From positions 1 to 64,000 of the forward strand of contig JAAZXR010000001.1 in NCBI GenBank assembly GCA_014240065.1: DNA of 64,000 nt, given 5' to 3'. Source of the stretch: Myxococcales bacterium (GTDB lineage Bacteria; Myxococcota_A; Polyangia; Nannocystales; Nannocystaceae). The notes under the pieces were generated by a model. The model did no database searches. It had not been told where the DNA came from and saw nothing but the letters and a program-made list of their open reading frames with translations. The translations under genes and the position numbers were made by a program. Positions 8,550 to 16,596 of this stretch are shown here, one piece after another; the first letter of the stretch is position 1, and each line of letters starts with the position of its first letter.

Positions 8550-10253
8550 ATGGCGAATCTTTTCAGTTACATCGACGAGATCAGGGAGGTCGGGGGACAC
8601 GAGGGCTTGCTCGAGGCGGGGAGCCCCGTGATGGCCCGAACTCAGCAAGGCTATGAGCCGCTCGGGAATCCGCTGGAGGAGCCGACGCTCGTTGGTGCGC
8701 TCACCTCCGTGCTTACTTCGGAGCAGCAGGTGGACCTGGCGGTGGGAAATATTATCCAGTTCCCCGTGGAGCGACCGTCGGGGCGCTGGCATGTGCTGAT
8801 CGAATCAACCGCCACGGGGCTGCGGGTGCGGATGCGTGGCCCGGCGCTTGAGATTGAGCGGAAAAAGCAACGACGCACGTCGAGCTCGACCCCCGCGGTG
8901 TTTATTGAGACTCCCGCGGACTCGGGGGGGCGCCTCTCAATTCCGCTAGGGGTGGACGGTGGCCGAGAGGACGGCGGCCGAGAGGACGGCGGCGCGAACG
9001 ACCTGTCCGATCCTTTTCAGGCGGCGGACCACGACGAGGCTTCCAGCTCAGGGGTCCACCAGCAGCCCGATTGGGAGGTGGCTGCGCCAAACGAGGCGTC
9101 TCCCAGCGCCGGCTCGGCCACGGCGAGAGGCGGGTCTGGGGGACGTGAGACGCTGAGTGACCTCCCGGATGAGTCGCGGGCGGTGGAGCGTGCAGGCGAG
9201 TCACAGGCGGAGCCCCCGGTGCTCGCAGCGGGTGGTGGCCTCGATCCGTTTTCAATCGAGGATGATCTCGACGACGAATTTGAGATTGAGGATCCCTTCG
9301 CGGACTTCGGCGGGGCTTCGGCGGGCCTGGAGGCGGCCCCGCACGATCCAGCCGAGGAAGAAGACGACGGGTTCGATGATGCTCGCAGCCCCTTTGACTT
9401 TGATGACGAAGAGCTAGAGGGCGGCGGCATGCAGGCGAACTCAGAGGCTCCCATGGATGCGGAGCGCGCGGACGTTGAGGCGTCGACGACGTCTGAGCCC
9501 GAGGTGAGAGCGGGGGCTGCGCTGGGGGTGGAGGAGGCAGACGAGGCCACGATGGACGAGTCGCTGGATGACGAGGACTACCAGCCGGACCTCGGAGGCG
9601 AGGATGCGGAGGGCTCGTCGTCGCCGGAGGGCGAGGACGACCAGCCGGACTTCGGAGGCGAGGATGCGGAGGGCTCGTCGTCGCCGGAGGGCGAGGACGA
9701 CCACGTTGATCTCAGAGGCGAGGATGCGGAGGACTCGCCGTCGTTGGAGGACGAGCTGGTCGCGGGGATGAACGGAGGCGTCACCCATGAATCGGGCCCA
9801 TACGAAGCGATGACGGCTGGCTTTGGGGCCTCATGGTCGATCATCGCGGAGGGCGCCGACGCAGCAGCGCTCGTGGATCCGATCCCCGCGGGCGCGCTGT
9901 GTCATCTGCTCGGAGATTTCAGTTTTGAAGCGTCTGGACTGGATATTCTGGCCTTCACGGAGACGGACGATGAGGCCGCCTTCCTCGCGGACAGCAGGCT
10001 CCATGTATCTGGGAGGATCTTGTCCTTGGATGTGGAGGATCCATCGCGTTGGCTCACGTGGGTCGGGAGGAGACTGGAGGCGGGCTCGCGCGTCCTCGTG
10101 CGCTCCGACGCGACAACCGCGGAGGGGGCGTGGCGTGGTTTCGTGGGGCTCCAATCGCGCAACCGCGCCGAGGCGTGGTTCGCCGAGCATCCACACTACG
10201 CCATCTGCGTGACAGACGACGGATACCTGATCGCGCGGCGCAGCGTTAAGTGA
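8550..10253 (+). CDS. Acidic repeat-containing protein of unknown function
   Basis: A 567-residue protein with a good ribosome site (GGAGG) before ATG 8550. It has three parts. A conserved-looking N-terminal domain (about 1-105) starts MANLFSYIDEIREVGG and contains IIQFPVERPSGRWHVLIES. A long, strongly acidic, Ser/Gly/Asp/Glu-rich middle (about 110-410) is probably disordered and includes three 20-residue tandem repeats. A folded-looking C-terminal domain (about 425-567) contains SGLDILAFTETDDEAAFL and ends AEHPHYAICVTDDGYLIARR. There is no signal peptide or membrane helix. I do not recognise a family. It is codirectional with the CheX/receiver gene 134 bp upstream and converges on the fliD operon, so a role in signalling is possible but not shown. 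Confidence 0.6.
   Translation: MANLFSYIDEIREVGGHEGLLEAGSPVMARTQQGYEPLGNPLEEPTLVGALTSVLTSEQQVDLAVGNIIQFPVERPSGRWHVLIESTATGLRVRMRGPALEIERKKQRRTSSSTPAVFIETPADSGGRLSIPLGVDGGREDGGREDGGANDLSDPFQAADHDEASSSGVHQQPDWEVAAPNEASPSAGSATARGGSGGRETLSDLPDESRAVERAGESQAEPPVLAAGGGLDPFSIEDDLDDEFEIEDPFADFGGASAGLEAAPHDPAEEEDDGFDDARSPFDFDDEELEGGGMQANSEAPMDAERADVEASTTSEPEVRAGAALGVEEADEATMDESLDDEDYQPDLGGEDAEGSSSPEGEDDQPDFGGEDAEGSSSPEGEDDHVDLRGEDAEDSPSLEDELVAGMNGGVTHESGPYEAMTAGFGASWSIIAEGADAAALVDPIPAGALCHLLGDFSFEASGLDILAFTETDDEAAFLADSRLHVSGRILSLDVEDPSRWLTWVGRRLEAGSRVLVRSDATTAEGAWRGFVGLQSRNRAEAWFAEHPHYAICVTDDGYLIARRSVK
9573..9752 (+). repeat. Three 60-bp in-frame tandem repeats
   Basis: Units 9573-9632, 9633-9692 and 9693-9752 each encode 20 residues built on EDxxPDLGGEDAEGSSSPEG. 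Units 1 and 2 differ at only a few bases; unit 3 is more diverged. The period is a multiple of three, so copy-number change keeps the frame. Confidence 0.9.
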
Positions 10254-10296
10254 GCGCGCTTCGGGGGCCTACGAGAGCGGCGGGCGGCGACGTCGT

Positions 10297-10701
10297 CTAG
10301 TTGACCTCGGCGAGGTGCGTGCAGAGGTTCTGGTGGATGACCGGGTACTCTTCGAGGTTCCGGACGAGATCCAGCTCGATCGTATCGGCGACCTCGACGA
10401 GGTCGAGGTTGGAGAGCGGCTCCTCCAACGATTCAACCTGCTTCGCGATGGAGCCGACATATTCCACGACGCGGGACGACAAGGGGGCCTCCGATTCCAC
10501 GATCTCGCTCACCAGGGTGAGGTAGGTCAAGAAACTCTCGATGTCACCGGTGGATTCGCCGAGACTTGAGAGCGCCGGCGCGTCGTCACCTCTGCGGAGG
10601 CCGTCCGCGATGTCGGTGAGACGGGTGGCGAGGAGTTCGGCGAAAGGCAGGGCGCTCTCGCTCGCTTGTTGGGCCGCTTGGATTTGCTCTTGCGTTGGCA
10701 T
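10297..10701 (-). CDS. Small helical protein at end of the fliD operon
   Basis: A 134-residue acidic, nearly all-helical protein (MPTQEQIQAAQQASESALPF). It has no cysteine-rich, membrane or signal segment. It is the last gene of the fliD-fliS-fliT-like-ATPase-domain series, starting 22 bp after the preceding stop, which implies cotranscription. Helical small proteins at this location are often flagellar chaperones or regulators, but no family is recognised and FlgM-like features are not evident. It converges with the acidic repeat gene; 43 bp separate the two stops. Confidence 0.6.
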   Translation of the reverse strand: MPTQEQIQAAQQASESALPFAELLATRLTDIADGLRRGDDAPALSSLGESTGDIESFLTYLTLVSEIVESEAPLSSRVVEYVGSIAKQVESLEEPLSNLDLVEVADTIELDLVRNLEEYPVIHQNLCTHLAEVN

Positions 10702-10723
10702 GGTGATGTTCTTTCGGAGGGCG

Positions 10724-11329
10724 CTAGGACGCTAGCACCGCGGGGGTTGCACGGTTGGAGGTTTTGGTGGCGCTCGCAGCGTTATCGTCGCACGCGGTGC
10801 GCTCGATGGGGAGATGCAACGACACCCCAGGGGACTCGAGGTCGCGGACGATCTGGAGACGGCCGCCAGCGCCCTCGACGAGCCGCTTGCAGTGCGCGAT
10901 CGTTGGGTCGCCGTCGCCCCCGTTGGATTGGATAGCCTTCACGACGCTGGCCGAGAGCTCGCGGTCGCCTTGGACTCGCAAGATGAGCTCGTGAGGGGTG
11001 CTCGCGGCGCTCAGGCGCAGTCGCGTCGAGGGGTCTGTGTTGCGGTCGCGATGGCTGACGGTCAGCAGACCCGAGACGATGAACGCGAAGGTGTCGCCGT
11101 CTTCGTGAATATTGAGCGTGGAGTCAAGGGGGGTGAGGAGCACCGGCAGCGACGGCCGCGTATTGGAGGCGACGTGCTCGCACACGCGGATCAGCATCTC
11201 GTTGATCTCAATACTGTTGTCCGCGCCTTCAGGGGCGCGCGACCGGCATGGATCGTTCGCCGCTGTCGAGGCTGGGAACAGCTCAGTGAGCGAGGGGAGC
11301 GCTTTGTGATTGGATGGTGCGATGCGCAT
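10724..11329 (-). CDS. Degenerate histidine-kinase-type ATPase-domain protein
   Basis: A 201-residue protein from ATG 11329, preceded by GAGAG as ribosome site; a longer in-frame start at 11446 would lie inside the upstream gene. Residues about 43-175 follow the pattern of a histidine kinase CA domain: an N-terminal helix EINEMLIRVCEHVAS, a strand pair, and the characteristic late segment IAHCKRLVEGAGGRLQIV followed by GVSLHLPIER. The N-box Asn and the DxGxG ATP-lid motif are absent, and there is no HisKA phospho-acceptor domain. It therefore looks like a pseudo-kinase or adaptor that cannot bind ATP normally. It sits 8 nt after the fliT-like stop in the fliD operon. Family assignment is by pattern only. 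Confidence 0.5.
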   Translation of the reverse strand: MRIAPSNHKALPSLTELFPASTAANDPCRSRAPEGADNSIEINEMLIRVCEHVASNTRPSLPVLLTPLDSTLNIHEDGDTFAFIVSGLLTVSHRDRNTDPSTRLRLSAASTPHELILRVQGDRELSASVVKAIQSNGGDGDPTIAHCKRLVEGAGGRLQIVRDLESPGVSLHLPIERTACDDNAASATKTSNRATPAVLAS

Positions 11330-11337
11330 GGCGACTC

Positions 11338-11664
11338 TCAGGCGGAGTGGGTGATGATTTTTGCGTTGTTGTCTGCGTACACTTGAGGTGAGCGGCGTCG
11401 CTTTACGAGCCCTAACGCGAGCTTTTGCTGGGTCTGCTCGCACCACATGGAGAGCGCCCGGTCGAGACTAAGGAGCTCTGTGACGAGGGGTTCCATGGAC
11501 TTTGGGAGGGGAGATTCGATGGCGTTGAGGGCTGTGAAGAGGTCTTCTCGCTCTGCGATGCGGCGTTCGATGTCGCTGGCCGACGCCTGTCCGCTCCGCG
11601 CGTCTCGAACGATCGCGGCGGTGAGGTCGCGGAGCTCCGCGAGAAGTTGGCCCCAGTCTGTCAC
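11338..11664 (-). CDS. fliT: FliT-like flagellar chaperone
   Basis: A 108-residue helical protein (MTDWGQLLAELRDLTAAIVR) whose ATG overlaps the fliS stop (ATGA, 4 nt). Size, all-helical content and position directly after fliD-fliS match FliT, the export chaperone that binds the filament cap protein FliD. FliT is poorly conserved, so the call depends largely on context. It carries a basic Lys-Arg-Arg-Arg cluster near the C terminus. Confidence 0.55.
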   Translation of the reverse strand: MTDWGQLLAELRDLTAAIVRDARSGQASASDIERRIAEREDLFTALNAIESPLPKSMEPLVTELLSLDRALSMWCEQTQQKLALGLVKRRRSPQVYADNNAKIITHSA

Positions 11665-12050
11665 GCCCCTGAGTTCTCGACTTCGGCGACGGCGCTACCC
11701 CACGCTCCGCGAAGGTCACCCATCAGCTTGATGACGGGATCGATGAGGCTGGGATCCATCTTGATGTTCGCGAGCGAGAGTTGCTCTTGAAAGAAGATGT
11801 AGAGCCGCTCGAGTGAATCGCAGAGCTCGGGGGCGACCTCATGATCGAGCGTGCTCCGGAGCTCGCCGAGGATGGCGACGGCCTTGGAGATCATCTTCCC
11901 CTTGGCGGCGACATCTCCGGCCTCGATGTGAACTTGGGCAGCGCGGCAAAACCGAATGCACCCATCGTAAAGCGCGACGAGGATCTGCCCCGGCGAGGCT
12001 GTCTCGATCTGAGCTGCCTTGTATTTTCGAGCTGTGGCGAGTTGCGACAT
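11661..12050 (-). CDS. fliS: Flagellar export chaperone FliS
   Basis: A 129-residue FliS. The protein has the typical opening ATARKYKAAQIETASPGQIL, a YDGCIRFCRAA helix and a helical-bundle composition. FliS binds the C-terminal D0 helix of flagellin in the cytoplasm and delivers it to the export gate while preventing premature polymerisation; in some bacteria it also works with FliW. It starts 3 nt after the fliD stop and its stop overlaps the next start. One fliS must serve seven flagellins in this genome region. Confidence 0.93.
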   Translation of the reverse strand: MSQLATARKYKAAQIETASPGQILVALYDGCIRFCRAAQVHIEAGDVAAKGKMISKAVAILGELRSTLDHEVAPELCDSLERLYIFFQEQLSLANIKMDPSLIDPVIKLMGDLRGAWGSAVAEVENSGA

Positions 12051-12053
12051 GGC

Positions 12054-13388
12054 TTATTGTGAGAGCAGAAATTGTGCCAAGTAGTTCTGCTGGTTCTTCA
12101 GCATGGCCATCGTGGTCTCCAGCGCCGTATACTGGGCCCGTAAACCGTCCTCAAACCGGTCCAAATAGGCCTGCTGCTCAACCATGCGGTCTTCGTTGTC
12201 TTCGATGACGGTGTTGATTCCGTCCTTTCGGATCGTCAAGAGTCCGTCGGTCGAGTCGGTAAATCCCTCGATCAAGTCCGCGAATAGCGCAGAAAAACCG
12301 TCAATGGAGGAGGCTTCGTCGCCCGCGAACACGCGCCCGGCACCGCGAAAATCGGTGTTCAGTGCCTCGTCCAGGTCTGTCGAATTGAGCAGTATGGTGC
12401 CGTCTTTTTGGGTCTCGATGCCGAGCTGCGACAGCACCGCGTCTGCGCCGCCGACCCCAGACAGGCCAGGGATGGACTGCCCGATCATGGTTTGAAGCTG
12501 TGTCTCGATGCTGCGGACGGTGGAGTCTCCGCTCAGCGTCTCGTTTCCCTTCCCCTCACCAAGCTGCGCGTTGATGATCGAGAACACCGAATTGTAGCTC
12601 TTGACGAAGTCGTCAATCTTCGTCTTCACGGCTTCGGCGTCCGATTGGATCAGGAGGGTCGCCGACGAGGTGGTCTGCGCTTTGAGTTCGATGGTCGTGC
12701 CGGGGAGGACGTCGGACACGGTGTTGGAGGCGCTGGTGATGGTGAATCCGTCCACGATGAACGTGGCGTCCTGCGCGGATTGCACCGTATTGGTCATTCC
12801 TAGTCCGAGCCCGGAGTCCGTAAACGTGACGGCGTTTGCAGCGCCGGTCTCGTCCCCGACGACCTGAAGGTAGTAGTCTGATCCGTCGTAGAAGATACCG
12901 GCGGTGACGTCCGCCTCCGAGGCGTTGATCGCGTCCGCGACGTCTTGGAGGCTCGAGTTTGCGGCGACCGTCAACGAGGTTGTGGTCGCGCCGATGGTGA
13001 TATCGAAGGTCTGATCTACCCCGCTGAGCGCGGCGTTTTTGTCAGCGACCGCGTCCGAGTAGGTGCGTTGGGCGTAGGCGATGTCTGTCACCGACACCGA
13101 GTAGCTGCCAGGGATTGAGTCGCCGCTGGTGGTGATCGCCACAGCGCTCTCGTTGCTCGACGTGCCCGTATACGAGAGGAAGTCGCTGATGGTGCCGAGG
13201 GCGTCGGCCTTCGTGCTCAGATCGCTGAGTGAGCTGGACAGCGAGTCGATGATCTTGCTCTTCGACTGAAGGTCACGGTTCTCAGCCTCGAGCGCCTGCA
13301 AAGGGATCCGCTCAACGCCGACGAGTGCGTTGATGATGCTGTCGGTGTCGAGTCCACTGGCGAGGCCGCTGAAGGTGATTGCTGGCAT
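12054..13388 (-). CDS. fliD: Filament cap protein FliD
   Basis: A 444-residue FliD (hook-associated protein 2). The N-terminal FliD domain opens MPAITFSGLASGLDTDSIIN, a near-invariant signature. A middle region rich in Ser/Thr/Asp strands forms the head domains, and the C-terminal coiled coil ends with a QxxYLxRFEDGLRAQYTALE segment and MLKNQQNYLAQFL. FliD forms the cap that folds flagellin at the filament tip. The gene leads the fliD-fliS-fliT-like operon and has its own sigma-28 type promoter at 13434-13460, separate from the flagellin array. Confidence 0.97.
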   Translation of the reverse strand: MPAITFSGLASGLDTDSIINALVGVERIPLQALEAENRDLQSKSKIIDSLSSSLSDLSTKADALGTISDFLSYTGTSSNESAVAITTSGDSIPGSYSVSVTDIAYAQRTYSDAVADKNAALSGVDQTFDITIGATTTSLTVAANSSLQDVADAINASEADVTAGIFYDGSDYYLQVVGDETGAANAVTFTDSGLGLGMTNTVQSAQDATFIVDGFTITSASNTVSDVLPGTTIELKAQTTSSATLLIQSDAEAVKTKIDDFVKSYNSVFSIINAQLGEGKGNETLSGDSTVRSIETQLQTMIGQSIPGLSGVGGADAVLSQLGIETQKDGTILLNSTDLDEALNTDFRGAGRVFAGDEASSIDGFSALFADLIEGFTDSTDGLLTIRKDGINTVIEDNEDRMVEQQAYLDRFEDGLRAQYTALETTMAMLKNQQNYLAQFLLSQ

Positions 13389-13433
13389 GGTCGGTTGTGA
13401 GCGCCAGAAACAAGGCGCATTCCTACCCGCTAT

Positions 13434-13460
13434 GCATCGGCCAATTGGGCGCCAGCTTGA
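13434..13460 (-). promoter_or_regulatory. Sigma-28 (FliA) promoter of fliD
   Basis: On the minus strand, TCAAG (13456-13460) is followed by GCCGATGC (13434-13441). The spacing TCAA-N15-GCCGAT equals that of the FliA consensus TAAA-N15-GCCGATAA, with 6 of 8 bases in the -10 element. The predicted start lies about 40 bp before the fliD ATG. Confidence 0.75.
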
Positions 13461-13829
13461 GAAAGTACGGCGGTTTTTTTACGGAAAAAACGCTGCAATT
13501 TCGCAAATTTCGCGCGCAGACGAGGACTCGAAGCTCACGCCTAGACACAAGCGGTCAGCGGCGCGCTCCGAGCGATCTCGTGCGGACCCGAGGGCGTTCT
13601 ATTTGGGAGTGATTCTGGTGCAAATCCGCGCCCAATTTGACGCGGTGGGGGAGAGGCCCAGCCCTGATGCGTGGGCCTCGAGTGTTCACCTGGTGTGCGC
13701 GCTCGGAGAGGAGGAGAGGGAGAGGTGAGCGTGCCGACAAAGATTGTCAGCGGAGAGCGAAGCTGAGGAGGAGTCGAAGTGGTGAGCTGTGAACACTGAG
13801 TTTTCTTGTGTTGGAAGGGAAGGGAAAAC
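13461..13829. other. Spacer between flagellin A1 and fliD promoter
   Basis: The stretch has no convincing gene on either strand. It holds an A/T-rich block around 13475-13510 just upstream of the fliD promoter, and a G/A-rich segment around 13705-13760 similar in composition to other flagellin spacers. Confidence 0.5.
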
Positions 13830-13862
13830 GGGTCCCCGTCGCCCGCCGAGCGGCGGGGACCC
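13830..13862 (-). terminator. Hairpin terminator after flagellin A1
   Basis: The inverted repeat GGGTCCCCG (13830-13838) / CGGGGACCC (13854-13862) lies 14 nt past the flagellin stop. On the transcript it is followed by GUUUUCCC. The same GGGACCCC/GGGGTCCC stem follows flagellins A3 and A5. Confidence 0.7.
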
Positions 13863-13875
13863 ACGACTGACCGGA

Positions 13876-14703
13876 CTACAGGAGTGACAGTGCGACCTGA
13901 GGGCCCTGGTTTGCCTGCGCCAACATGGACGCACCAGCCTGAACGAGGATCTGCTGCTTGGTGAGCCTTGCAGTCTCCGCGGCTACATCCACGTCGATGA
14001 TGCGAGAATTCGCAGCCTCGAGGTTCGTGGAGTAGGTTTCCAGGTTGGACATGGTGACAGACAGACGATTCTGCATGGCACCGATGTTGGCACGACGCGC
14101 GGATACATTCCCGATCGCGGTATCAAGTCCCGAGATCGCTGCGTTCGCTCCCGTCACCGTCGCAACGGTGTCCGAGTTTAGCGCGAGCGCAGACGCTGTC
14201 GCTGTCGCGATCGTGAGCGTCAACTTGTCGTTCGCGGAGTTACCCGTCCCGACTTGAAAGTTGACCGGCGTAGTGCTTGAGTCGCCGTTCAACAAGTTGA
14301 TGCCGTTGAACTCAGAGGTGCCCGCGATCCGAGTAATTTCGGATTTGAGCTGGGTGAACTCGTCGTCGAGATACCCCCGCTGAGTTGTATTGATCGTTCC
14401 AGTTGCTGATTGGACAGCGAGCTCGCGCATACGCGTGAGCATGCCGCCAATCTCCTTGAGGGCCCCATCTGCGGTTTGAGCTAAGCTGACGCCGTCGTTT
14501 GCGTTTCGCTTGGCTTGATTCAAACCTCTGATCTTCGCCTTGAAGTCTTCGGAGATTGCGAGACCCGCAGCGTCATCGGCGGCGCTGCGGACTCGAAGTC
14601 CCGAAGACAAACGAGACATGCTGTCAGATAACCCCTCACTTGCTTTCGTGAGATTCATCTGAGCACGCATGGACGTCACGTTTGTGTTGATGGTGATGGC
14701 CAT
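13876..14703 (-). CDS. fliC: Flagellin A1
   Basis: A 275-residue flagellin. The N-terminal D0/D1 region (MAITINTNVTSMRAQMNLTK, then RLSSGLRVRSAADDAAGLAI) and the C-terminal D1/D0 region (RLSVTMSNLETYSTNLEAAN ... ILVQAGASMLAQANQ) are intact, and the central variable part is short, so the outer D2/D3 domains are absent. Type-A hallmarks are the MAI start, ending in ALSLL without a terminal Gly, and the shared 5' leader. It is the last copy of the array and the most diverged A member (MAITINTN instead of MAISVLTN). The ribosome site AAAGGAAG contains the AAGGA core also favoured by CsrA. Confidence 0.97.
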   Translation of the reverse strand: MAITINTNVTSMRAQMNLTKASEGLSDSMSRLSSGLRVRSAADDAAGLAISEDFKAKIRGLNQAKRNANDGVSLAQTADGALKEIGGMLTRMRELAVQSATGTINTTQRGYLDDEFTQLKSEITRIAGTSEFNGINLLNGDSSTTPVNFQVGTGNSANDKLTLTIATATASALALNSDTVATVTGANAAISGLDTAIGNVSARRANIGAMQNRLSVTMSNLETYSTNLEAANSRIIDVDVAAETARLTKQQILVQAGASMLAQANQGPQVALSLL

Positions 14704-14767
14704 TGTCGTTTCTTCCTTTCATGGACGATCGTCGCAAGCAGTGGTCTTTCTTGACGTCCTTGCGACG

Positions 14768-14825
14768 TGGGCATACCTGCCCATACAGGTCTAGCCGACC
14801 CGGGCTTTGGGAACCGCATGTCCCC
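14768..14825 (-). promoter_or_regulatory. Conserved three-hairpin leader of flagellin A1
   Basis: Read on the minus strand, three successive inverted repeats occur: GGGGA...TTCCC with TTT/AAA extension (about 14808-14825), GGTC...GACC (14788-14800) and TGGGCAGGTATGCCCA (14768-14783). The same series occurs at the same place before flagellins A3 and A5, 65-120 nt upstream of the start codon. It is not followed by a U-run, so it is not a simple terminator. It may be a translational or RNA-stability element. Confidence 0.6.
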
Positions 14826-15374
14826 AAACTTGTTTTTACTGGTTCTCCTTTTGTGAGAGCTCGAACGGTCGCGCGAGCTGAAGCCTCGAGTGGTGTTTTC
14901 CGATGGTGGATATTTCGGATCAAGTGAGGCTGATGTCGCGCGTGTCCAAGGGTTGTCGTTCGGTGATTGTGAGTGGGGTTGTTGTTGTTGTGACTTTCTT
15001 TGTGTGCGGGAATTCTGGGGGAGCATGGGCAGCGTCACCGCGGCGATCGAGGCGGCTCGCTGCTGAGGAACTTTTGTGACGAGTGGTGGTCGAAGGGCCT
15101 CTCGCGGTTGGGCCGCGGAAGCGGAGAGGCGCGGAGGCGGACGTGTCGCTCTGCTCGCGCCGGGGCTGGTCTCGAGAGCGATCGGGGAGGCGAGCGGAGG
15201 CGTCGCGTCGACCCAATCATTCCCACTCCAACTCATCCACATATCCCAATGTACTCGGTGATTTTGAGGCGAGGCAACCGGGGCGGGCCGGTCGCGTGGG
15301 GAGGACCCTCGCGCCGTGTCGTCGGCGGGGTTGGATGTGGGTGGTTTGGTCAAGAAGTGTCGGGAGTGAAAGGG
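14826..15374. other. Long spacer upstream of flagellin A1
   Basis: There is no supported gene. A minus-strand open frame of 257 codons covers it, but its Arg/Pro/Ser-rich composition, overlap with the leader and lack of a ribosome site argue against coding. No clear sigma-54 or sigma-28 promoter was found. Part of the sequence (GTTGTTGTTGTTG around 14976) is repetitive. Confidence 0.4.
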
Positions 15375-15394
15375 GCCGGCCCTTGCGGGCCGGC
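15375..15394 (-). terminator. Perfect 8-bp hairpin with GNRA-type loop downstream of flagellin B2
   Basis: GCCGGCCC (15375-15382) and GGGCCGGC (15387-15394) pair around a four-base loop that reads GCAA on the minus strand. Only a UUU follows, so it may be a secondary terminator for flagellin B2 or a structured RNA end. Confidence 0.45.
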
Positions 15395-15475
15395 ATGTAG
15401 GAGATGCGAATGGGGCGGGTCTTTGCAGGGATTTAACCCCAATCGCCATGTTGTGAGAGTGAAACTAGAGTGAAC

Positions 15476-15508
15476 GGGGCGGGGTAGCGTGGTCCGTTAC
15501 CCCGCCCC
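15476..15508 (-). terminator. Hairpin terminator after flagellin B2
   Basis: GGGGCGGGGTA (15476-15486) pairs with TACCCCGCCCC (15498-15508) 10 nt past the flagellin stop. No strong U-run follows on the minus strand. Confidence 0.65.
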
Positions 15509-15517
15509 GTGGATGCG

Positions 15518-16345
15518 CTATCCGAGGAGGGACAGCGCGATCTGCGGCGCCTGGTTCGCCTGCGCGAGCATGGATGCGCCGGCCTGCGACAAGATTTGAT
15601 TCTTGGTCAGTTGGGCGGTTTCGCTGGCGATGTCCACATCGACCACGCGAGAGTTCGCTGCCGAGAGGTTGGTGGCGTACGTGCTCAAGTTCGAGATCGT
15701 CACCGACAACCGGTTTTGCATCGCGCCGATGGTGCCACGTCGCGACGACACCGCCGAGATCGCGGCGTCGAGCGCCGAGATGGACGAGAGCGCTTTCGCC
15801 GAGGTCGAGACGCCGTTGTCGTCCACGGCGAACGCCGTGGTGGTCGCCGTCGCGATGGTGAGCGTGAGTCGGTCGTCCGCCGAGTTCCCTGAGCCAACCT
15901 GGAAATCAACCGGGGCGGCGGCCGAAGAGCCGTCGAGCAGGTTGATGCCGTTGAACTCCGTCGTCGCCGCAAGTCGGTCGATCTCGGACTTGAGCTGCGC
16001 GAACTCGTCGTCGAGATAGACGCGTTGACTGGCGTTCACCGTGCCGGTAGCGGACTGCACCGCCAGCTCCCTCATGCGGCCGAGCATGCCGCCGATCTCT
16101 TTAAGAGCGCCATCCGCGGTCTGGGCGAGACTCACGCCGTCGTTGGCGTTACGTTTCGCTTGGTTCAGGCCTCGGATCTTCGCCTTGAAGTCCTCCGAGA
16201 TCGCGAGTCCCGCGGCGTCGTCTGCCGCGCTGCGAACGCGGAGTCCCGAGGACAGACGAGAGAGGTTGTCAGAGAGCGCGGTAGAACTCTTCGAGAGGTT
16301 GTTCTGTGCGAGCATTGATGTGGTGTTTGTGAGTACTGAGATCAT
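15518..16345 (-). CDS. fliC: Flagellin B2
   Basis: A 275-residue flagellin of type B. Hallmarks are the MISVLTNTTSMLAQNNL start, a LSDNLSRLSSG segment, a C terminus ending ALSLLG, and a ribosome site AAGGAGG 8 nt before ATG. D0 and D1 helices at both ends are complete and the outer domains are missing. It is nearly identical to B4 (17783-18610) over most of its length. From RLSSGLRVRSAADDAAGLAI through QTADGALKEIGGML it also matches the A-type copies almost exactly. The upstream spacer carries a GTGAGA tandem repeat. Confidence 0.97.
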   Translation of the reverse strand: MISVLTNTTSMLAQNNLSKSSTALSDNLSRLSSGLRVRSAADDAAGLAISEDFKAKIRGLNQAKRNANDGVSLAQTADGALKEIGGMLGRMRELAVQSATGTVNASQRVYLDDEFAQLKSEIDRLAATTEFNGINLLDGSSAAAPVDFQVGSGNSADDRLTLTIATATTTAFAVDDNGVSTSAKALSSISALDAAISAVSSRRGTIGAMQNRLSVTISNLSTYATNLSAANSRVVDVDIASETAQLTKNQILSQAGASMLAQANQAPQIALSLLG

Positions 16346-16403
16346 GGTTTTTCCTCCTTGGAAAGGTCGCTCTTATGGATTGACCTGTGCCTCATTGAGG
16401 CGG

Positions 16404-16436
<33 letters not shown>

Positions 16437-16548
16437 CGGCAGTGTTCGTGGTCGGATGAGAAGGTGTGTTGTGGCGCCCTGTTTTTTTTTGTGTTGCCTT
16501 TTCGTTTCGGAAATTTGGTGGGATGTGCACCGATCCTTGGGAGAACTT

Positions 16549-16582
16549 GGGACCCCACTACCCGCCTGGATAGCGGGGTCCC
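16549..16582 (-). terminator. Hairpin terminator after flagellin A3
   Basis: GGGACCCC (16549-16556) pairs with GGGGTCCC (16575-16582), 14 nt after the A3 stop. The loop contains CCCGC/GCGGG-like bases. It is the same stem as after A5 and a mirror of that after A1. Confidence 0.65.
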
Positions 16583-16596
16583 ACGACTGTCCGTGA

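Noticed and set aside
14676-15449. 257-codon minus-strand frame upstream of flagellin A1
   Set aside because: It overlaps the flagellin start and the conserved leader, is Pro/Arg/Ser-rich, and has no ribosome site. The partial similarity between A1, A3 and A5 in this frame comes from the conserved leader DNA.
16386-16391. GGCACAG motif upstream of flagellin B2 as a sigma-54 promoter
   Set aside because: The -24 half matches but the -12 half lacks the GC at the right distance.
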